A stretch of 61,620 nt of DNA from Planctomycetota bacterium (GTDB lineage Bacteria; Planctomycetota; UBA1135; UBA2386), in NCBI GenBank assembly GCA_025459175.1, contig JALORC010000025.1, positions 1-61,620 on the forward strand. Direction: 5' to 3'. The notes below the pieces were generated by a model. That model was not told the DNA's origin. It saw only the letters and a list, made by a program, of their open reading frames with translations, and ran no database searches. Positions 1 to 9,146 of this stretch are shown here, one piece after another. Made by a program: the position numbers and the translations under genes. Every line of letters starts with the position of its first letter. Position 1 is the stretch's first letter.

Positions 1-256
1 TCACCGGCTTGCTGTGGCACGACTCGCAGGAGGTCGCGTTGTAGAGCGGGCCCAGGCCCTCGCTCGGGCCGAACCGCTACTTGAACAGGAGCTTGCCGCG
101 GTCGAATGCGGCCAGCTCGTCGCTGGTCAGGCCGGGCCGGGGGTCACCGAGCTGCAGGGGAGCCGGCGGCGTCGGTTGGACGGTGGAGGTTCGATCGCTG
201 CGCTGGCATGCCGCCAGCGCCAACAACGACACCCCGAACAGGGGCAGAGTGCGCAT
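1..256 (-). pseudogene. DUF1111 c-type cytochrome (thiol-oxidoreductase-like lipoprotein), 5' part, broken by in-frame TAG
   Basis: Read on the minus strand from the ATG at 254-256, the frame gives a lipoprotein signal (MRTLPLFGVSLLALAAC, lipobox LAAC) and then a segment like the start of mature DUF1111 dihaem oxidoreductases (LTSDELAAFDRGKLLFK). A TAG stop at 77-79 follows. Past the stop, the same frame continues with the family's hallmark GLGPLYNATSCESCHSKPV, which carries a CxxCH haem site, and runs off the window edge. Homology on both sides of the stop in one frame means a single base change, not a frameshift. The gene is either inactivated, read through, or affected by an assembly error. 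Members of this family are periplasmic or cell-surface electron-transfer proteins. The domain assignment is firm and the functional status is unknown. Confidence 0.7.
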
Positions 257-381
257 TGCGTCCTCAGGGAGATCGGGAACGGCGGCGACCGCGGGATCTA
301 ACCGGTCGGCACCTAGTCCTGCCAGTCCCTCGGGTCACCGCGTCCCGCAACGAGCCGCTTCGCCCCGCCGCAGGCCCGACG

Positions 382-2343
382 CTACTGGACGATGCGCAGG
401 AACTGGTTCGTCGGCACGTTGCGCCGGATCGAGGTCGAGCCGTTCGGCCACACCACCAGCACATCGGCCGTGGGGTTGGTCCCGAGGCCGAAGTGGATGC
501 CGTGGTTCTGCGAGTAGCGGTGCATGCCGCCGCCGTGCTCCCGCACCTGCCGTCGGCCGCCGGCGGTGACCTCGATGCGGGCGCCGATGCCGTCGCGGTT
601 GGAGCTGGTGCCCTGTAGCTCGATGCCGAGCCAGCGATTGCCGCTGACGGTCTCGTTGCGCAGCAGCTGGCTCGGGCCGTTGTCGCCGAACGCATCCGAC
701 CGTGTGCCTTGGCGGAACGCGGTGGCGTCGCCGTTGGTCAAGAACAGGTCGACGCGGCCGTCGCGGTCGTAGTCGAGCGTGACGACAGAGTCGCCGACGC
801 CGTCCGTGCTGCCGCCCGCGTCCAGGGCTCGCACCGGGGTGAAGCGGCCGGTGCCGTCGTTGCTCAGCAGCACGTTCTCGGTGTTGCGGGTCGGGGTCGA
901 CGTCACCACGTAGAGATCCAGGTCCATGTCGTTGTCGAAGTCCGCCGCCACGACGGATCGGCCCTGGAGGGTCGGTGGGATGCCCGAGGCCAGCGAGCGA
1001 TCGACGAAGGCGCCGCCGACCCGTTTCGCCAGCAGGTCGCTCGGCTGCGGTTGGCTCGGGTTGAAGCCGATCGTGGTCGCCGGCATGAGCATCGGCACCG
1101 AGCTGACGATGCGGATCATGGCTTCGTTCCAGACCGCCGCGCTGACGCTGATGACCCACTCGCCGGCGGCCGGGTCGTAGCCGATGTAGATGCCGTTGCT
1201 CTGGCCGGGCGTGTGGGCGGCGATGCCTTGGTGCGCAGGCAGGTTCGACAACAGCGTGGTGGTCTGGTCGGGGCCCAGCAGCGGCGCGAGGCCGGCGCTG
1301 CCGACGAACACGGTGTTCAGCGGCCACCACGACAGCGGACCCCAATCCAGCGTCAGCTGGTTCGGCGACGGCACCCGCACCCGCACCGTGTGTTCGCTGC
1401 CTTCCACGATGGCGCGGAACTCGAGGCGCCTTTGATCCTCGAAGTGGTAGTCGGACCCGAGCCGGGCCCGCGCCATGTAGAGCTCGTTGCGGCCGTCGTT
1501 GTCGAAGTCGGCGATCACACAATCGGTCATCGTCGGCGCCGGCGGCAGGCCGATGGCGCCATTGATCTGGGTCAGGCCGGCGGGACCGGTGCGGAAGGCG
1601 CGGTGCGGAAAGCCCTGCAGCAGCAGGTCCAGGCGCAGGTCGTCGTCGAGGTCGCCGCAGGTGCCCCACTGGGTCAGCGACGTCGGTGGGAAGCCCGAGT
1701 TGGTCCACTCGACGAACGCGTTGGTCGTCGCCTGCAGATACGGCGACGGCGGCGCCAGGCCGTCGGGACGTGTCAGTGCCGTCAGGAACACGTCCAGGTC
1801 GCCGTCGTCGTCGTAGTCGAGAGCGATCGGCGTGCGCGCCCGCATCGCCGGGACGTTCAGACCCATCGGTGCCGAGGTGTCGACCAGCTGTGCGCCGATC
1901 AGCCGATACGCGAGCTTCGGCGTCGAACCGGTGCCGAAGTTGGCGCCGCGCATCAGCAGCAGCTCCTGGGTCCCGTCGTTGTCCAGGTCGGCCCACTGGG
2001 CGCCGTGCATGTCGCCGTCCGGCGGCGGCACCATCAGCGGCACTGCATCGAGGAACCTGCCGTTCTGTTGGTTGACCCAGAGCCGCGGGTGCGCACCGTA
2101 GTGACCCCCGCTGAAGATGTCGGGCCAGCCGTCACCATTGGCGTCGCCGGCCGAGGCGCCGAACGAGATGCCGCGATCGACGATGCCGGCGGTCGTCGAG
2201 ACATCGCGGAACGCGATCGACGACGGCGACACCGCGGTCTGCCCCTGGGGGCGGTGCAAGGGGGCGCCAGCGGGTGCGGCCAGCAATGGCGCGGTCACGA
2301 GCAGTAGCGCGCCGGCGATGGCCGCGGCGTTGGGGGTGGGCAT
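382..2343 (-). CDS. Secreted FG-GAP/VCBS repeat protein with C-terminal ASPIC/UnbV domain
   Basis: About 653 residues from the ATG at 2341-2343. This start was chosen because it begins directly with a signal peptide (MPTPNAAAIAGALLLVTAP); the frame stays open further upstream but without a signal. At least seven calcium-loop motifs of the FG-GAP/VCBS type recur along the chain (for example DANGDGWPDIFSG, DYDDDGDLDVFLT, DFDNDGRNELYMA, DYDRDGRVDLFLT), consistent with a seven-bladed integrin-like beta-propeller. The last 65 or so residues match the ASPIC/UnbV domain (GIGARIEVTAGG, then VLVVWPNGS). Such proteins are abundant in Planctomycetota and are exported. The binding partner is unknown. There is no clear Shine-Dalgarno sequence. 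Confidence 0.85.
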   Translation of the reverse strand: MPTPNAAAIAGALLLVTAPLLAAPAGAPLHRPQGQTAVSPSSIAFRDVSTTAGIVDRGISFGASAGDANGDGWPDIFSGGHYGAHPRLWVNQQNGRFLDAVPLMVPPPDGDMHGAQWADLDNDGTQELLLMRGANFGTGSTPKLAYRLIGAQLVDTSAPMGLNVPAMRARTPIALDYDDDGDLDVFLTALTRPDGLAPPSPYLQATTNAFVEWTNSGFPPTSLTQWGTCGDLDDDLRLDLLLQGFPHRAFRTGPAGLTQINGAIGLPPAPTMTDCVIADFDNDGRNELYMARARLGSDYHFEDQRRLEFRAIVEGSEHTVRVRVPSPNQLTLDWGPLSWWPLNTVFVGSAGLAPLLGPDQTTTLLSNLPAHQGIAAHTPGQSNGIYIGYDPAAGEWVISVSAAVWNEAMIRIVSSVPMLMPATTIGFNPSQPQPSDLLAKRVGGAFVDRSLASGIPPTLQGRSVVAADFDNDMDLDLYVVTSTPTRNTENVLLSNDGTGRFTPVRALDAGGSTDGVGDSVVTLDYDRDGRVDLFLTNGDATAFRQGTRSDAFGDNGPSQLLRNETVSGNRWLGIELQGTSSNRDGIGARIEVTAGGRRQVREHGGGMHRYSQNHGIHFGLGTNPTADVLVVWPNGSTSIRRNVPTNQFLRIVQ

Positions 2344-2520
2344 GGTGGGGCAGGCGGCGGTCAGGGACGGGCGGGACCATGGCGACGGTGGTGGCGTCTG
2401 CCAGCGATTCCCGCCGTGCGCCATATAGTCGCTGCCCGAGCCGTTGGCTACCGATCCGGGACGAAAGGTAGCGGCCGCTGGCATCGATACCGCCCCTCAT
2501 TGCGGCCGAGCGCGCACCAG

Positions 2521-2540
2521 CGTCCGGGTTAACCCGGACG
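2521..2540. terminator. Perfect 20-bp palindrome downstream of the 2550-4400 gene, possible terminator hairpin
   Basis: CGTCCGGGTTAACCCGGACG is its own reverse complement and can fold as an 8-bp GC-rich stem with a TTAA loop. It starts 10 bases after the stop codon of the minus-strand gene at 2550-4400, where a terminator would be expected. No T-run follows on either strand, so it is not a canonical intrinsic terminator and could equally be a protein-binding site. Confidence 0.4.
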
Positions 2541-2549
2541 CGAGCCGGA

Positions 2550-4400
2550 TCAGAACGGCTCGACGAAGCTGCGCACGCCGTTGCTGGTCAGGAGGCCGAA
2601 GGCGTTCTGGCCGTTCGGCAACGGGAAGGCCGGGTTGAACAGCGCCACCGCCTGCGCGTAGATCACCGAGCCGGCCGGGATCTGCGCGGCGCTGAACACC
2701 ACCGTGCTGGTCGCCGTGTTGGTCAGCGACGGCGGTACGACCACCGGCAGGTCCAGCGAGGCGATCCACGCGCTGCAGCCGGGCGCGCCGAGGAAACCGA
2801 GGTCGAGGCCGCCCGGCACGCTGCCGACGCTGAGGAACAGCGCGGCGAGGTGGATGCCAGTACCCGGTGCGGCTTCCGGGAGGTTGGTCAGCGTGTAGGT
2901 GACCGCCGTGCTCGGATTGATCACCGGCGCCGGGTCGGCGTCGAGCTGCAGCGGCCGTTGGTCGACGTCGGGGAACGTCAGCTGCGGCAGCTGGGTCGCC
3001 AGCACGGTCGGGCCCGGGTTGAAGGAGTTGCCGGCCGCGAGGCCGACCAGCAGCGGCCGCGAGGTCGAGGTGACGGTCGGCACCAGCGTGTCCCAGACGA
3101 TGGCGACCTCACCGGTGGCGAGGTTGAGCTGGAACTGGAAGCGCTCGCTGACGGTGGTGTTGTAGATGAAGACGTTGTCCCACGTCACGTAGAGGATCGG
3201 CTGCCCACCGACCACGGCTTCGTGGCGCTTGACCTTGCCGCTGGCGGCCGGGGCCGGGTTGTAGTCGCGCTGGCTGCGGAACGACGGCGCCGGCGCGTTC
3301 AGCAGGCTGGTGACCGAGCCGCCGGTGCCGTTGGAGTTGACGCCGGTCGGCGCCATGCTGATGAAGCCGTTCGAGCACACGGCGATGGTCGGCACCAGCG
3401 TGCCGTCGGTGTAGGGGAACGGCTGCGACGGCGTCACGTTCACCTGGCTGTCGTCGGTGAGGGTCAGCACCGTGGCGGTCGCGGGCGGCGGCACGAACAC
3501 CGCGGTGCCGTTCGCGACCTGGTAGCCGCCGTTGCCGGCGATCGTGAACTGGATCGAGGTGCCCGACGGGATCGCGGCGAACGACGCGGCGACGTTCGGG
3601 AACAGCTGGTAGAGGGCCTCGTTGGCCTCCTGGTACTCGTAGCAGCCGAAGCCGTAGTTCTCGTGCTCGGCGTTGCGGCAGGTCAGGCTCGAGCTGTAGC
3701 CGCCCAGGCCGTTCTGCTGCAGGCGCACGCTCTTGCCGGAGATCTGCGGGCGGCTCAGGCCGAGATAGTCGCCGAACAGCAGGCCGAGCGGGCCGGAGCT
3801 CGCACCCGCGACCAGATCGTCCCCGACCTCGAGGCCGGTGCCGACGTCGTTGCCGACCGAGACCCCCGCATAGCCGAAGGAGTCCTCGGCGAGGTTGCCG
3901 TAGGCGAGCTCGATGTCGCCGTTGCTGAACAGCGTCGCGCCGAACGAGACGGTGGGCCCACCCGAGCCGACGTTCTCGACATCGATCCAGCGCACCGTGA
4001 ACTGACCCGGGACCGTGGTGTCGGTGCGGATCGCCCAGGTCGCGGCGATGCCCTCGAGGTCGCTCCACAACACGACGATGCGTGGCGAACCACCCGGGCC
4101 ACCGCGCAGGTCGTCGACGCCGTTCTGGGGGCCGAACAGCACGGTGCCGACCGCCGGCCCACCGTTGGTCAGGTAGATCGCACCGTTCGATTCGATGACG
4201 GCGTGGGTCGGTGCCGTGATCCCCGGCATCGGGAACGCGAAGCCGAGCGGGATCGGCGCGCTGCGGCCTTCGTCATTGGCGGCGATCGGCGGCGAGGCCG
4301 AGGTCAGGGCGATGGCGGTGCCGCCGGCGGGCGTGAAACACTGCCCGTACAGGGCGGTGGCGAGTGTGGGGAGCAACAACAGGGGGGACAGGATGCGCAT
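2550..4400 (-). CDS. Secreted protein of unknown function with planctomycete-type C-terminal beta module
   Basis: 616 residues from the ATG at 4398-4400, beginning with a clear signal peptide (MRILSPLLLLPTLATALYGQ). The body repeats a pattern seen in large secreted planctomycete proteins: two halves, each with a GFAFPMPG / PFPYTDGTL-type segment followed by a statement-like beta region, suggesting a duplicated beta-sandwich. The last 110 or so residues (from about LAALFLSVGSVPGG to the end, containing LGAPGCSAW and IPAGSVIYAQAVALFNP) belong to the same type of C-terminal module seen in the deiminase at 16446-18254. No catalytic motif is visible. It is divergent from the secreted protein at 4587, sharing a 186-base upstream region. 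Confidence 0.8.
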   Translation of the reverse strand: MRILSPLLLLPTLATALYGQCFTPAGGTAIALTSASPPIAANDEGRSAPIPLGFAFPMPGITAPTHAVIESNGAIYLTNGGPAVGTVLFGPQNGVDDLRGGPGGSPRIVVLWSDLEGIAATWAIRTDTTVPGQFTVRWIDVENVGSGGPTVSFGATLFSNGDIELAYGNLAEDSFGYAGVSVGNDVGTGLEVGDDLVAGASSGPLGLLFGDYLGLSRPQISGKSVRLQQNGLGGYSSSLTCRNAEHENYGFGCYEYQEANEALYQLFPNVAASFAAIPSGTSIQFTIAGNGGYQVANGTAVFVPPPATATVLTLTDDSQVNVTPSQPFPYTDGTLVPTIAVCSNGFISMAPTGVNSNGTGGSVTSLLNAPAPSFRSQRDYNPAPAASGKVKRHEAVVGGQPILYVTWDNVFIYNTTVSERFQFQLNLATGEVAIVWDTLVPTVTSTSRPLLVGLAAGNSFNPGPTVLATQLPQLTFPDVDQRPLQLDADPAPVINPSTAVTYTLTNLPEAAPGTGIHLAALFLSVGSVPGGLDLGFLGAPGCSAWIASLDLPVVVPPSLTNTATSTVVFSAAQIPAGSVIYAQAVALFNPAFPLPNGQNAFGLLTSNGVRSFVEPF

Positions 4401-4586
4401 GGGGAAGCCTCGGAGTTGTGCGCGCTGCAGCAGGAAGTCAGCCCCCGGCCCGCAGCCGTTGGTGCGGTTTCCGCCGATCGCGCTCGGCCGCAACGGCGCG
4501 AATTCCCGGTTCTCCTGCGGGGCCCGGCCAGGGTTCTTGCCTGGGCGCTCATTCCGGCTGCCGTCTCCTGACCCGAGGCTCCCCCC

Positions 4587-6035
4587 ATGCGCTTGCTGTC
4601 CTGGCTCCCGTGTTTGCTGCTGCTGCCCGCGTTGGCCGGGCAGTCCGCCCAGACCCTGCTGTTGCCCGACCTGCTGGACCTGCGTCCGACCGCGGACCGG
4701 CTGCAGGGCCGCCTCGCCGAACTCTCCGCCGAGGCAGCCGTGCAGGCGGGCCTCGGCAACCTCGCGCTCGCCACCCAGATCACCGGTGTGGTGTCGACGC
4801 TGCAGGCGCAGGCCGCCGGCACCGCGCCGCTGCCGGCGACGCCCGGCGCGGTCGAGTTCCACGTGGTCAGCTTCTACGAAGGGTTCGGCGCCACCACGAC
4901 CACGCCGGGCACCGCGACGATCGAGGTCGATCGACCCGGCAGCGCGGTCGCGCTGGTGCTCAACGCCTACGACCCGATCCAGTGGACCATCACCGAGACG
5001 CCGGGCACGGTCGTGATCGCGGTGATCAGCTACTCCTACGAACCGCAGACGCTGACGACCGCCGGCGTGCCCAGCGCCGCCGTGGTCCAGCTCAGCTACA
5101 CCGCCAACCAGGTCGGCGACTACTGGGGCGTGGCCAACGATCCGACCGATCCCGAGGCGCGGTTGCGCGCCAATGGCTGGTGCATCGAGACGCTCGGGGC
5201 GTTCGCGGCGACGATGATCGGCGACTACACGGCGCCGTCGGGCAACTACGTGGTCGGTGGCGCCACCACGGACTGGCGCGAGCAGTGGGTGCTGCTCGAG
5301 GCGCTGCAGCAGGGCGGGGCGCTGAACAACGCGACCCGGGCCCAGTTGATCGCCAGTGCCCAGGTGCCGTTCCTGCCCTTGCTGACGCCGTTGCCCGGCA
5401 GCGGCGCGCAGCCGGTCGTCGCGCTGGCGACGCCGTTGCAGACGCTGGCGCCGCTGGTCGCGCTGCCGAGTGGCACGACCGGCTATGCGCTCGGCAACTC
5501 GCTCGAGGTCTACACGCTGCAGGGCGGCGCGCCGTCGACGCTGTCGCTGGCGACGTTGCAGGCGACGCCGATCCCGCCGGACCCGCAGCTGCCGCCGTTC
5601 AGCTTCGTCAACACCATCACCTATGACACCACGCGCGATCGGCTGCTGGTGTCCGGCTTCGGCGGCGGTGGCAACCTGTATGCGTTCGCGCCGTCGACGT
5701 CGACGTGGACCTTGTTGTCGCAGCCGGTGGACCCACCGCGGGCGATCGCCTACCACCCGCAGTACGACGCGACCTTCGGCATCGCCATCGACGTGTTCGG
5801 CACCACCCCGTACTCGTTGCAGCGCTACGACAGCGGAGGGGTCCTGGTCGGCACGGTGCCGATCACCCTGCCGTTGCTGGACGACTTCCCCGACAGCCCG
5901 CAGCTGTATGCCTACGGTTCGGGAGTGGTCTACGTCGGCCTGCCGCGGCGCCTGCTCGGGTTCTCGGTGCGGCAGTGTTTCGTCATCGATCCGCTGACCG
6001 GCGACGTCGTGCTGGCGACCTTCCTGCTCGGTTAG
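4587..6035 (+). CDS. Secreted protein of unknown function
   Basis: 482 residues with a strong N-terminal signal peptide (MRLLSWLPCLLLLPALAGQSAQT). I do not recognise the family. Residues 90-260 hold a region rich in Trp and Tyr (DYWGVANDP, DWREQWVLLEAL), apparently a globular domain. The C-terminal 150 residues (TYDTTRDRLLVSGFGGGG, AIAYHPQYDATFGIAID) look like beta-propeller blades that report stored values. It starts 186 bases from a divergent secreted-protein gene and ends 99 bases before the start chosen for the ECF sigma gene. The product probably acts outside the cytoplasm. No enzymatic residues can be assigned. Confidence 0.75.
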   Translation: MRLLSWLPCLLLLPALAGQSAQTLLLPDLLDLRPTADRLQGRLAELSAEAAVQAGLGNLALATQITGVVSTLQAQAAGTAPLPATPGAVEFHVVSFYEGFGATTTTPGTATIEVDRPGSAVALVLNAYDPIQWTITETPGTVVIAVISYSYEPQTLTTAGVPSAAVVQLSYTANQVGDYWGVANDPTDPEARLRANGWCIETLGAFAATMIGDYTAPSGNYVVGGATTDWREQWVLLEALQQGGALNNATRAQLIASAQVPFLPLLTPLPGSGAQPVVALATPLQTLAPLVALPSGTTGYALGNSLEVYTLQGGAPSTLSLATLQATPIPPDPQLPPFSFVNTITYDTTRDRLLVSGFGGGGNLYAFAPSTSTWTLLSQPVDPPRAIAYHPQYDATFGIAIDVFGTTPYSLQRYDSGGVLVGTVPITLPLLDDFPDSPQLYAYGSGVVYVGLPRRLLGFSVRQCFVIDPLTGDVVLATFLLG

Positions 6036-6134
6036 CCCACCCCGTGCCGTCCCCGATCCGGCGATATCCCGATGCCAACGACCTGCACGCACCGCCTTGC
6101 CAGTCGCGGCGGCCGGCCTGAAACTGCTCCGTCG

Positions 6135-6683
6135 ATGCAGGGTGCTCGTGATGATCGGCTGCCCGCGACCGCGACGGCGGAACTGTTCGAGCAGGTCTAT
6201 CAAGAACTGCACGCCGTCGCCCGCCATTGCATGCGCGGGGAGCGGCGCCAGCACACGCTCCAGGCCACGGCCGTCGTGCACGAAGTGTTCCTGCAGCTCG
6301 TGCGCGCGCGGACGCCGGCCTGGACCGAACCGCGCCATCTGCTGGCGGTCGCGGCGCGCGCCGTGCGCCGGGTGCTGATCAACCATGCGCTGGCGCGCCG
6401 CTGCGGTCGCCGCGGCGGCGGGCGCCGCGCCGAGGCGATCGCCGACGCGTTGGCGCCGGGCGGACTCGACGCCGCCGAGCTGATCTCGCTGGGCGAGGCC
6501 ATCGATCAGCTCGAACGCCTGGATCCGCGCCAGGCCCAGGTGGTGGAGCTGCGCTTCTTCGGCGGCCTCAGCAGTCCCGAGGTGGCGCGCGTGCTCGGGG
6601 TGTCGCTGCGCACCATCGAAGCCGAGTGGGCGCTGGCCAGGGCCTGGTTGCGGCGCGCGTTGTCGCGCTCGGACACCCCATGA
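6135..6683 (+). CDS. ECF-family sigma-70 factor (TIGR02999-like)
   Basis: 182 residues from the ATG at 6135; an ATG at 6072 would add 21 poorly typical residues. Region 2 is seen in LFEQVYQELHAVARH and LQATAVVHEVFLQLV, and region 4 in LDPRQAQVVELRFFGG followed by the helix-turn-helix LSSPEVARVLGVSLRTIEAEW. The phrase LQATAVVHEVFLQL is close to the LQTTALVHEAYLRL signature of the sigma factors that Planctomycetota and Acidobacteria carry next to Ser/Thr kinases. The stop overlaps the ATG of the kinase gene (ATGA at 6680-6683), so the pair is translationally coupled. The kinase probably controls the sigma factor, by family precedent. Confidence 0.9.
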   Translation: MQGARDDRLPATATAELFEQVYQELHAVARHCMRGERRQHTLQATAVVHEVFLQLVRARTPAWTEPRHLLAVAARAVRRVLINHALARRCGRRGGGRRAEAIADALAPGGLDAAELISLGEAIDQLERLDPRQAQVVELRFFGGLSSPEVARVLGVSLRTIEAEWALARAWLRRALSRSDTP

Positions 6684-9136
6684 ACGAAGCCCGGTTCCGG
6701 CGCCTGAAGTCGGTGTTCCAGGAAGTGGTGGACCTGCCGGCGGCCGAGCGCACCGAGGCGCTCGCCGCGGCCTGTCGCGGCGATCTCGAGCTGCAACAGG
6801 AGGTCGAGAGCCTGCTGGCCGGCAACGAGGACAGCGCGTTCCTGGCCGAGCCGGCGCTGGGCCGCGGCTTCCGGCTCGGCGAGGCGATGGCGCGGCTGGA
6901 CACGGTCGAAGCCGGTCCGTACCGGTCCACGGCGCTGCTCGGCGCCGGCTCCAGCGGCATCGTCTATCGGGCGGTGCATCGCGATGGCGGGGCCGAGGTC
7001 GCGCTCAAGGTGCTGCGACCCGGTGCCAACGATGCGGCGGCGATCGATGCCCTGCGGCGCGAGGCCGAGGTGCTGCGGCGCCTCGACCATCCCGGCATCG
7101 CCAAGGTGCTGGCGGTCGGCGAGAACCGGATCCACGGCGTCGCGACGCCGTGGATCGCGATCGAACTGGTGAACGGGCTGCCGCTGCACCAGTTCGTGCG
7201 CTGCCAGGCACTCGGGCTGCGCGACACGCTGGCGCTGATGATCGACGTCGCGGCGGCGGTGCAGCACGCGCACGAACACGACATCGTGCACAACGATCTG
7301 AAGCCGGAGAACGTGCTCGTCGACGACGCGCGCCGCCCGGTGCTGGTCGACTTCGGCCTGGCGCGGTTCGCCGCTGGCGCCGCAGCCGATGCCGTCGCCA
7401 GCGCCGGTGGCACGCCCGGCTACACCGCGCCGGAACGGCTGCGTGGCTCGGCCTCGTCCGCGTCCGGGCTCGGCGACGTCTGGTCGCTCGGCGCGATGAC
7501 CTACGAACTGCTGACCGGCCGGTTGCCGTTGGCGTGGGAAGGTGGTCTGCCGCGCGACCCGGACCGGGTCGAGCCGTGGCCGCTCGCTTCGTTGCGCCCC
7601 GAGCTGCGTGGGCCCTTGGCGACCATCGTGCACTGGGCGCTGGCCACCGATCCGCGGCATCGCTGTCCGAGTGCGGGCATGTTCGCCGCCGAGCTGCGGC
7701 GCTTCCTCGCCGGGGTCCGCATCAAGGCCCCGCGTCCCGGGCCATGGCGCCGCTTCCGCCGCTTCGCCGCGAACCACCGCGCGACGGTGGTCGGCGTGGT
7801 CGCGACGTTCTCGGCGCTGTTGCTGGGCATGATCGGCACGAGTTGGGCGCTGGCCGGCGCCAACGTGGCGCGCGCCGAGTCCGAACGGCAGCGCGGCCTC
7901 GCCGAAGTGCGGCTGCAGCAGGCCGAGACGGAGCGTCGCCGCAGCGAGCAGCTCGGTGAGTTCCTGACCGGCTTGCTGCGCGCCCCGCTGGACAGTGGCG
8001 ACGAGCGCCCCGATCTGGGGTCGGTGTTCGTCGATGCCGCCGAGCGCCTCGGCCGTTCGCTGCCCGCCGACGGCACGCTGCAGGCCGGCATGTGCCACGC
8101 GCTCGGCATGTCGTTGTTCGCGCTCGGTCGGTTCGACCTCGCCGAGCAACAGTTGCAGCAGGCCGTGACGCTGCTGCGGGCCGAGGCGCCCGACGACACG
8201 GTGCGGCTGGTGTCGCTGCAGATCGACCTGGCCGTCACGCAGCTGCAGGCCGGTCGCCCGGCGGCGGCGCTGTTGCTGCTGCAGGCGGTCGACGGCGGCT
8301 GGCCGCCCGAGCCCGGTCCGCTCGATGCGCACCGTCTGCGCTGCCTCTACAACCTGGCGCTCAGCGCCGCGGACGCGGGCCAGGACGAACTGGCGGCGGC
8401 GACGGTGCAGCGCGCGCTGCCGTGGCTCGAGCAGGCTTCTGCATCGGATCCCACGGCCCGCTTGCTGCTCACGTTGGGCGCGCGCCTGGCCAGCCAGCGC
8501 GGCGATCACGCCGGTGCCGCGCACACCTACGAGACGCTGCTGCAGCGCTGGACCGACCAGCTCGGCGACGAGCACCCGCACGTGCAGACCATGCGCAACA
8601 ACCTCGCGCTGGAGCTGATGCAGACCGGGGAACTGGCGCGGGCCGGGACGCTGCTCGAGCGCGCGATCGAAGGCCGTCGGCGGCGGTTCGGCGACGACCA
8701 TCCGGAGACGTTCCAGACCCTGCACAACCTCGCCTCGGTGCGGGCGAGTCAGGGGCGGCTCGCGGAAGCGCGGGCCCTGCACGAACAGGCGGTCGCCGGC
8801 CGGACGCGTGTGCTCGGTGCCGACCATCCGAAGACGCTCGTGTCGCGCAACAATCTCGCCCGCCTGCTCGAGCGGCTCGACGACCGGGCCGCTGCCGAGG
8901 CCATCTATCGTGATGTGCTGGCGGTCGCCGAGCGGGAGTTGCCGCCCGCGCACTGGCACGCGGTGGTGTTCCGACGCAATCTCGGCGCGCTGCTGCAGGA
9001 CCAGGGGCGCACGGTCGAGGCCGAGCCGTTGCTGCGGCGCAGTCTGGCCGAGGCGATGGCGCAGCGCAGCGCGGACCATCCGCAGGTGGTGGACCTGCTG
9101 CAGCGCGTCGATCGGCTCCCGGCGGCCGGGCGCTGA
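6680..9136 (+). CDS. Transmembrane Ser/Thr protein kinase with C-terminal TPR domain
   Basis: 818 residues. After about 80 residues of the typical linker (VESLLAGNEDSAFLAEPA), the kinase domain spans roughly residues 85-350: glycine loop LLGAGSSGIVYRA (about 86), lysine in VALKVLRPG (108), catalytic loop HNDLKPENVL (about 202), DFG in VDFGLAR (about 224) and GTPGYTAPE. The usual HRD is HND here, so this is a non-RD kinase. One transmembrane helix lies at about 367-393, followed by a short coiled coil (ESERQRGLAEVRLQQAETE) and then TPR_10/12-type repeats from about 560 to 800 (HPHVQTMRNNLAL, HPETFQTLHNLAS, HPKTLVSRNNLARL). It overlaps the ECF sigma gene by 4 bases and probably forms a signalling pair with it. 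Confidence 0.92.
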   Translation: MNEARFRRLKSVFQEVVDLPAAERTEALAAACRGDLELQQEVESLLAGNEDSAFLAEPALGRGFRLGEAMARLDTVEAGPYRSTALLGAGSSGIVYRAVHRDGGAEVALKVLRPGANDAAAIDALRREAEVLRRLDHPGIAKVLAVGENRIHGVATPWIAIELVNGLPLHQFVRCQALGLRDTLALMIDVAAAVQHAHEHDIVHNDLKPENVLVDDARRPVLVDFGLARFAAGAAADAVASAGGTPGYTAPERLRGSASSASGLGDVWSLGAMTYELLTGRLPLAWEGGLPRDPDRVEPWPLASLRPELRGPLATIVHWALATDPRHRCPSAGMFAAELRRFLAGVRIKAPRPGPWRRFRRFAANHRATVVGVVATFSALLLGMIGTSWALAGANVARAESERQRGLAEVRLQQAETERRRSEQLGEFLTGLLRAPLDSGDERPDLGSVFVDAAERLGRSLPADGTLQAGMCHALGMSLFALGRFDLAEQQLQQAVTLLRAEAPDDTVRLVSLQIDLAVTQLQAGRPAAALLLLQAVDGGWPPEPGPLDAHRLRCLYNLALSAADAGQDELAAATVQRALPWLEQASASDPTARLLLTLGARLASQRGDHAGAAHTYETLLQRWTDQLGDEHPHVQTMRNNLALELMQTGELARAGTLLERAIEGRRRRFGDDHPETFQTLHNLASVRASQGRLAEARALHEQAVAGRTRVLGADHPKTLVSRNNLARLLERLDDRAAAEAIYRDVLAVAERELPPAHWHAVVFRRNLGALLQDQGRTVEAEPLLRRSLAEAMAQRSADHPQVVDLLQRVDRLPAAGR

Positions 9137-9146
9137 CGGCGGGCGC

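Noticed and set aside
2550..6386. A very long open frame on the minus strand extending past the secreted-protein gene
   Set aside because: The upstream part is antisense to genes with clear domains and signal peptides. It is open only because stop codons are rare in GC-rich DNA. The real start is the signal-peptide ATG at 4400.
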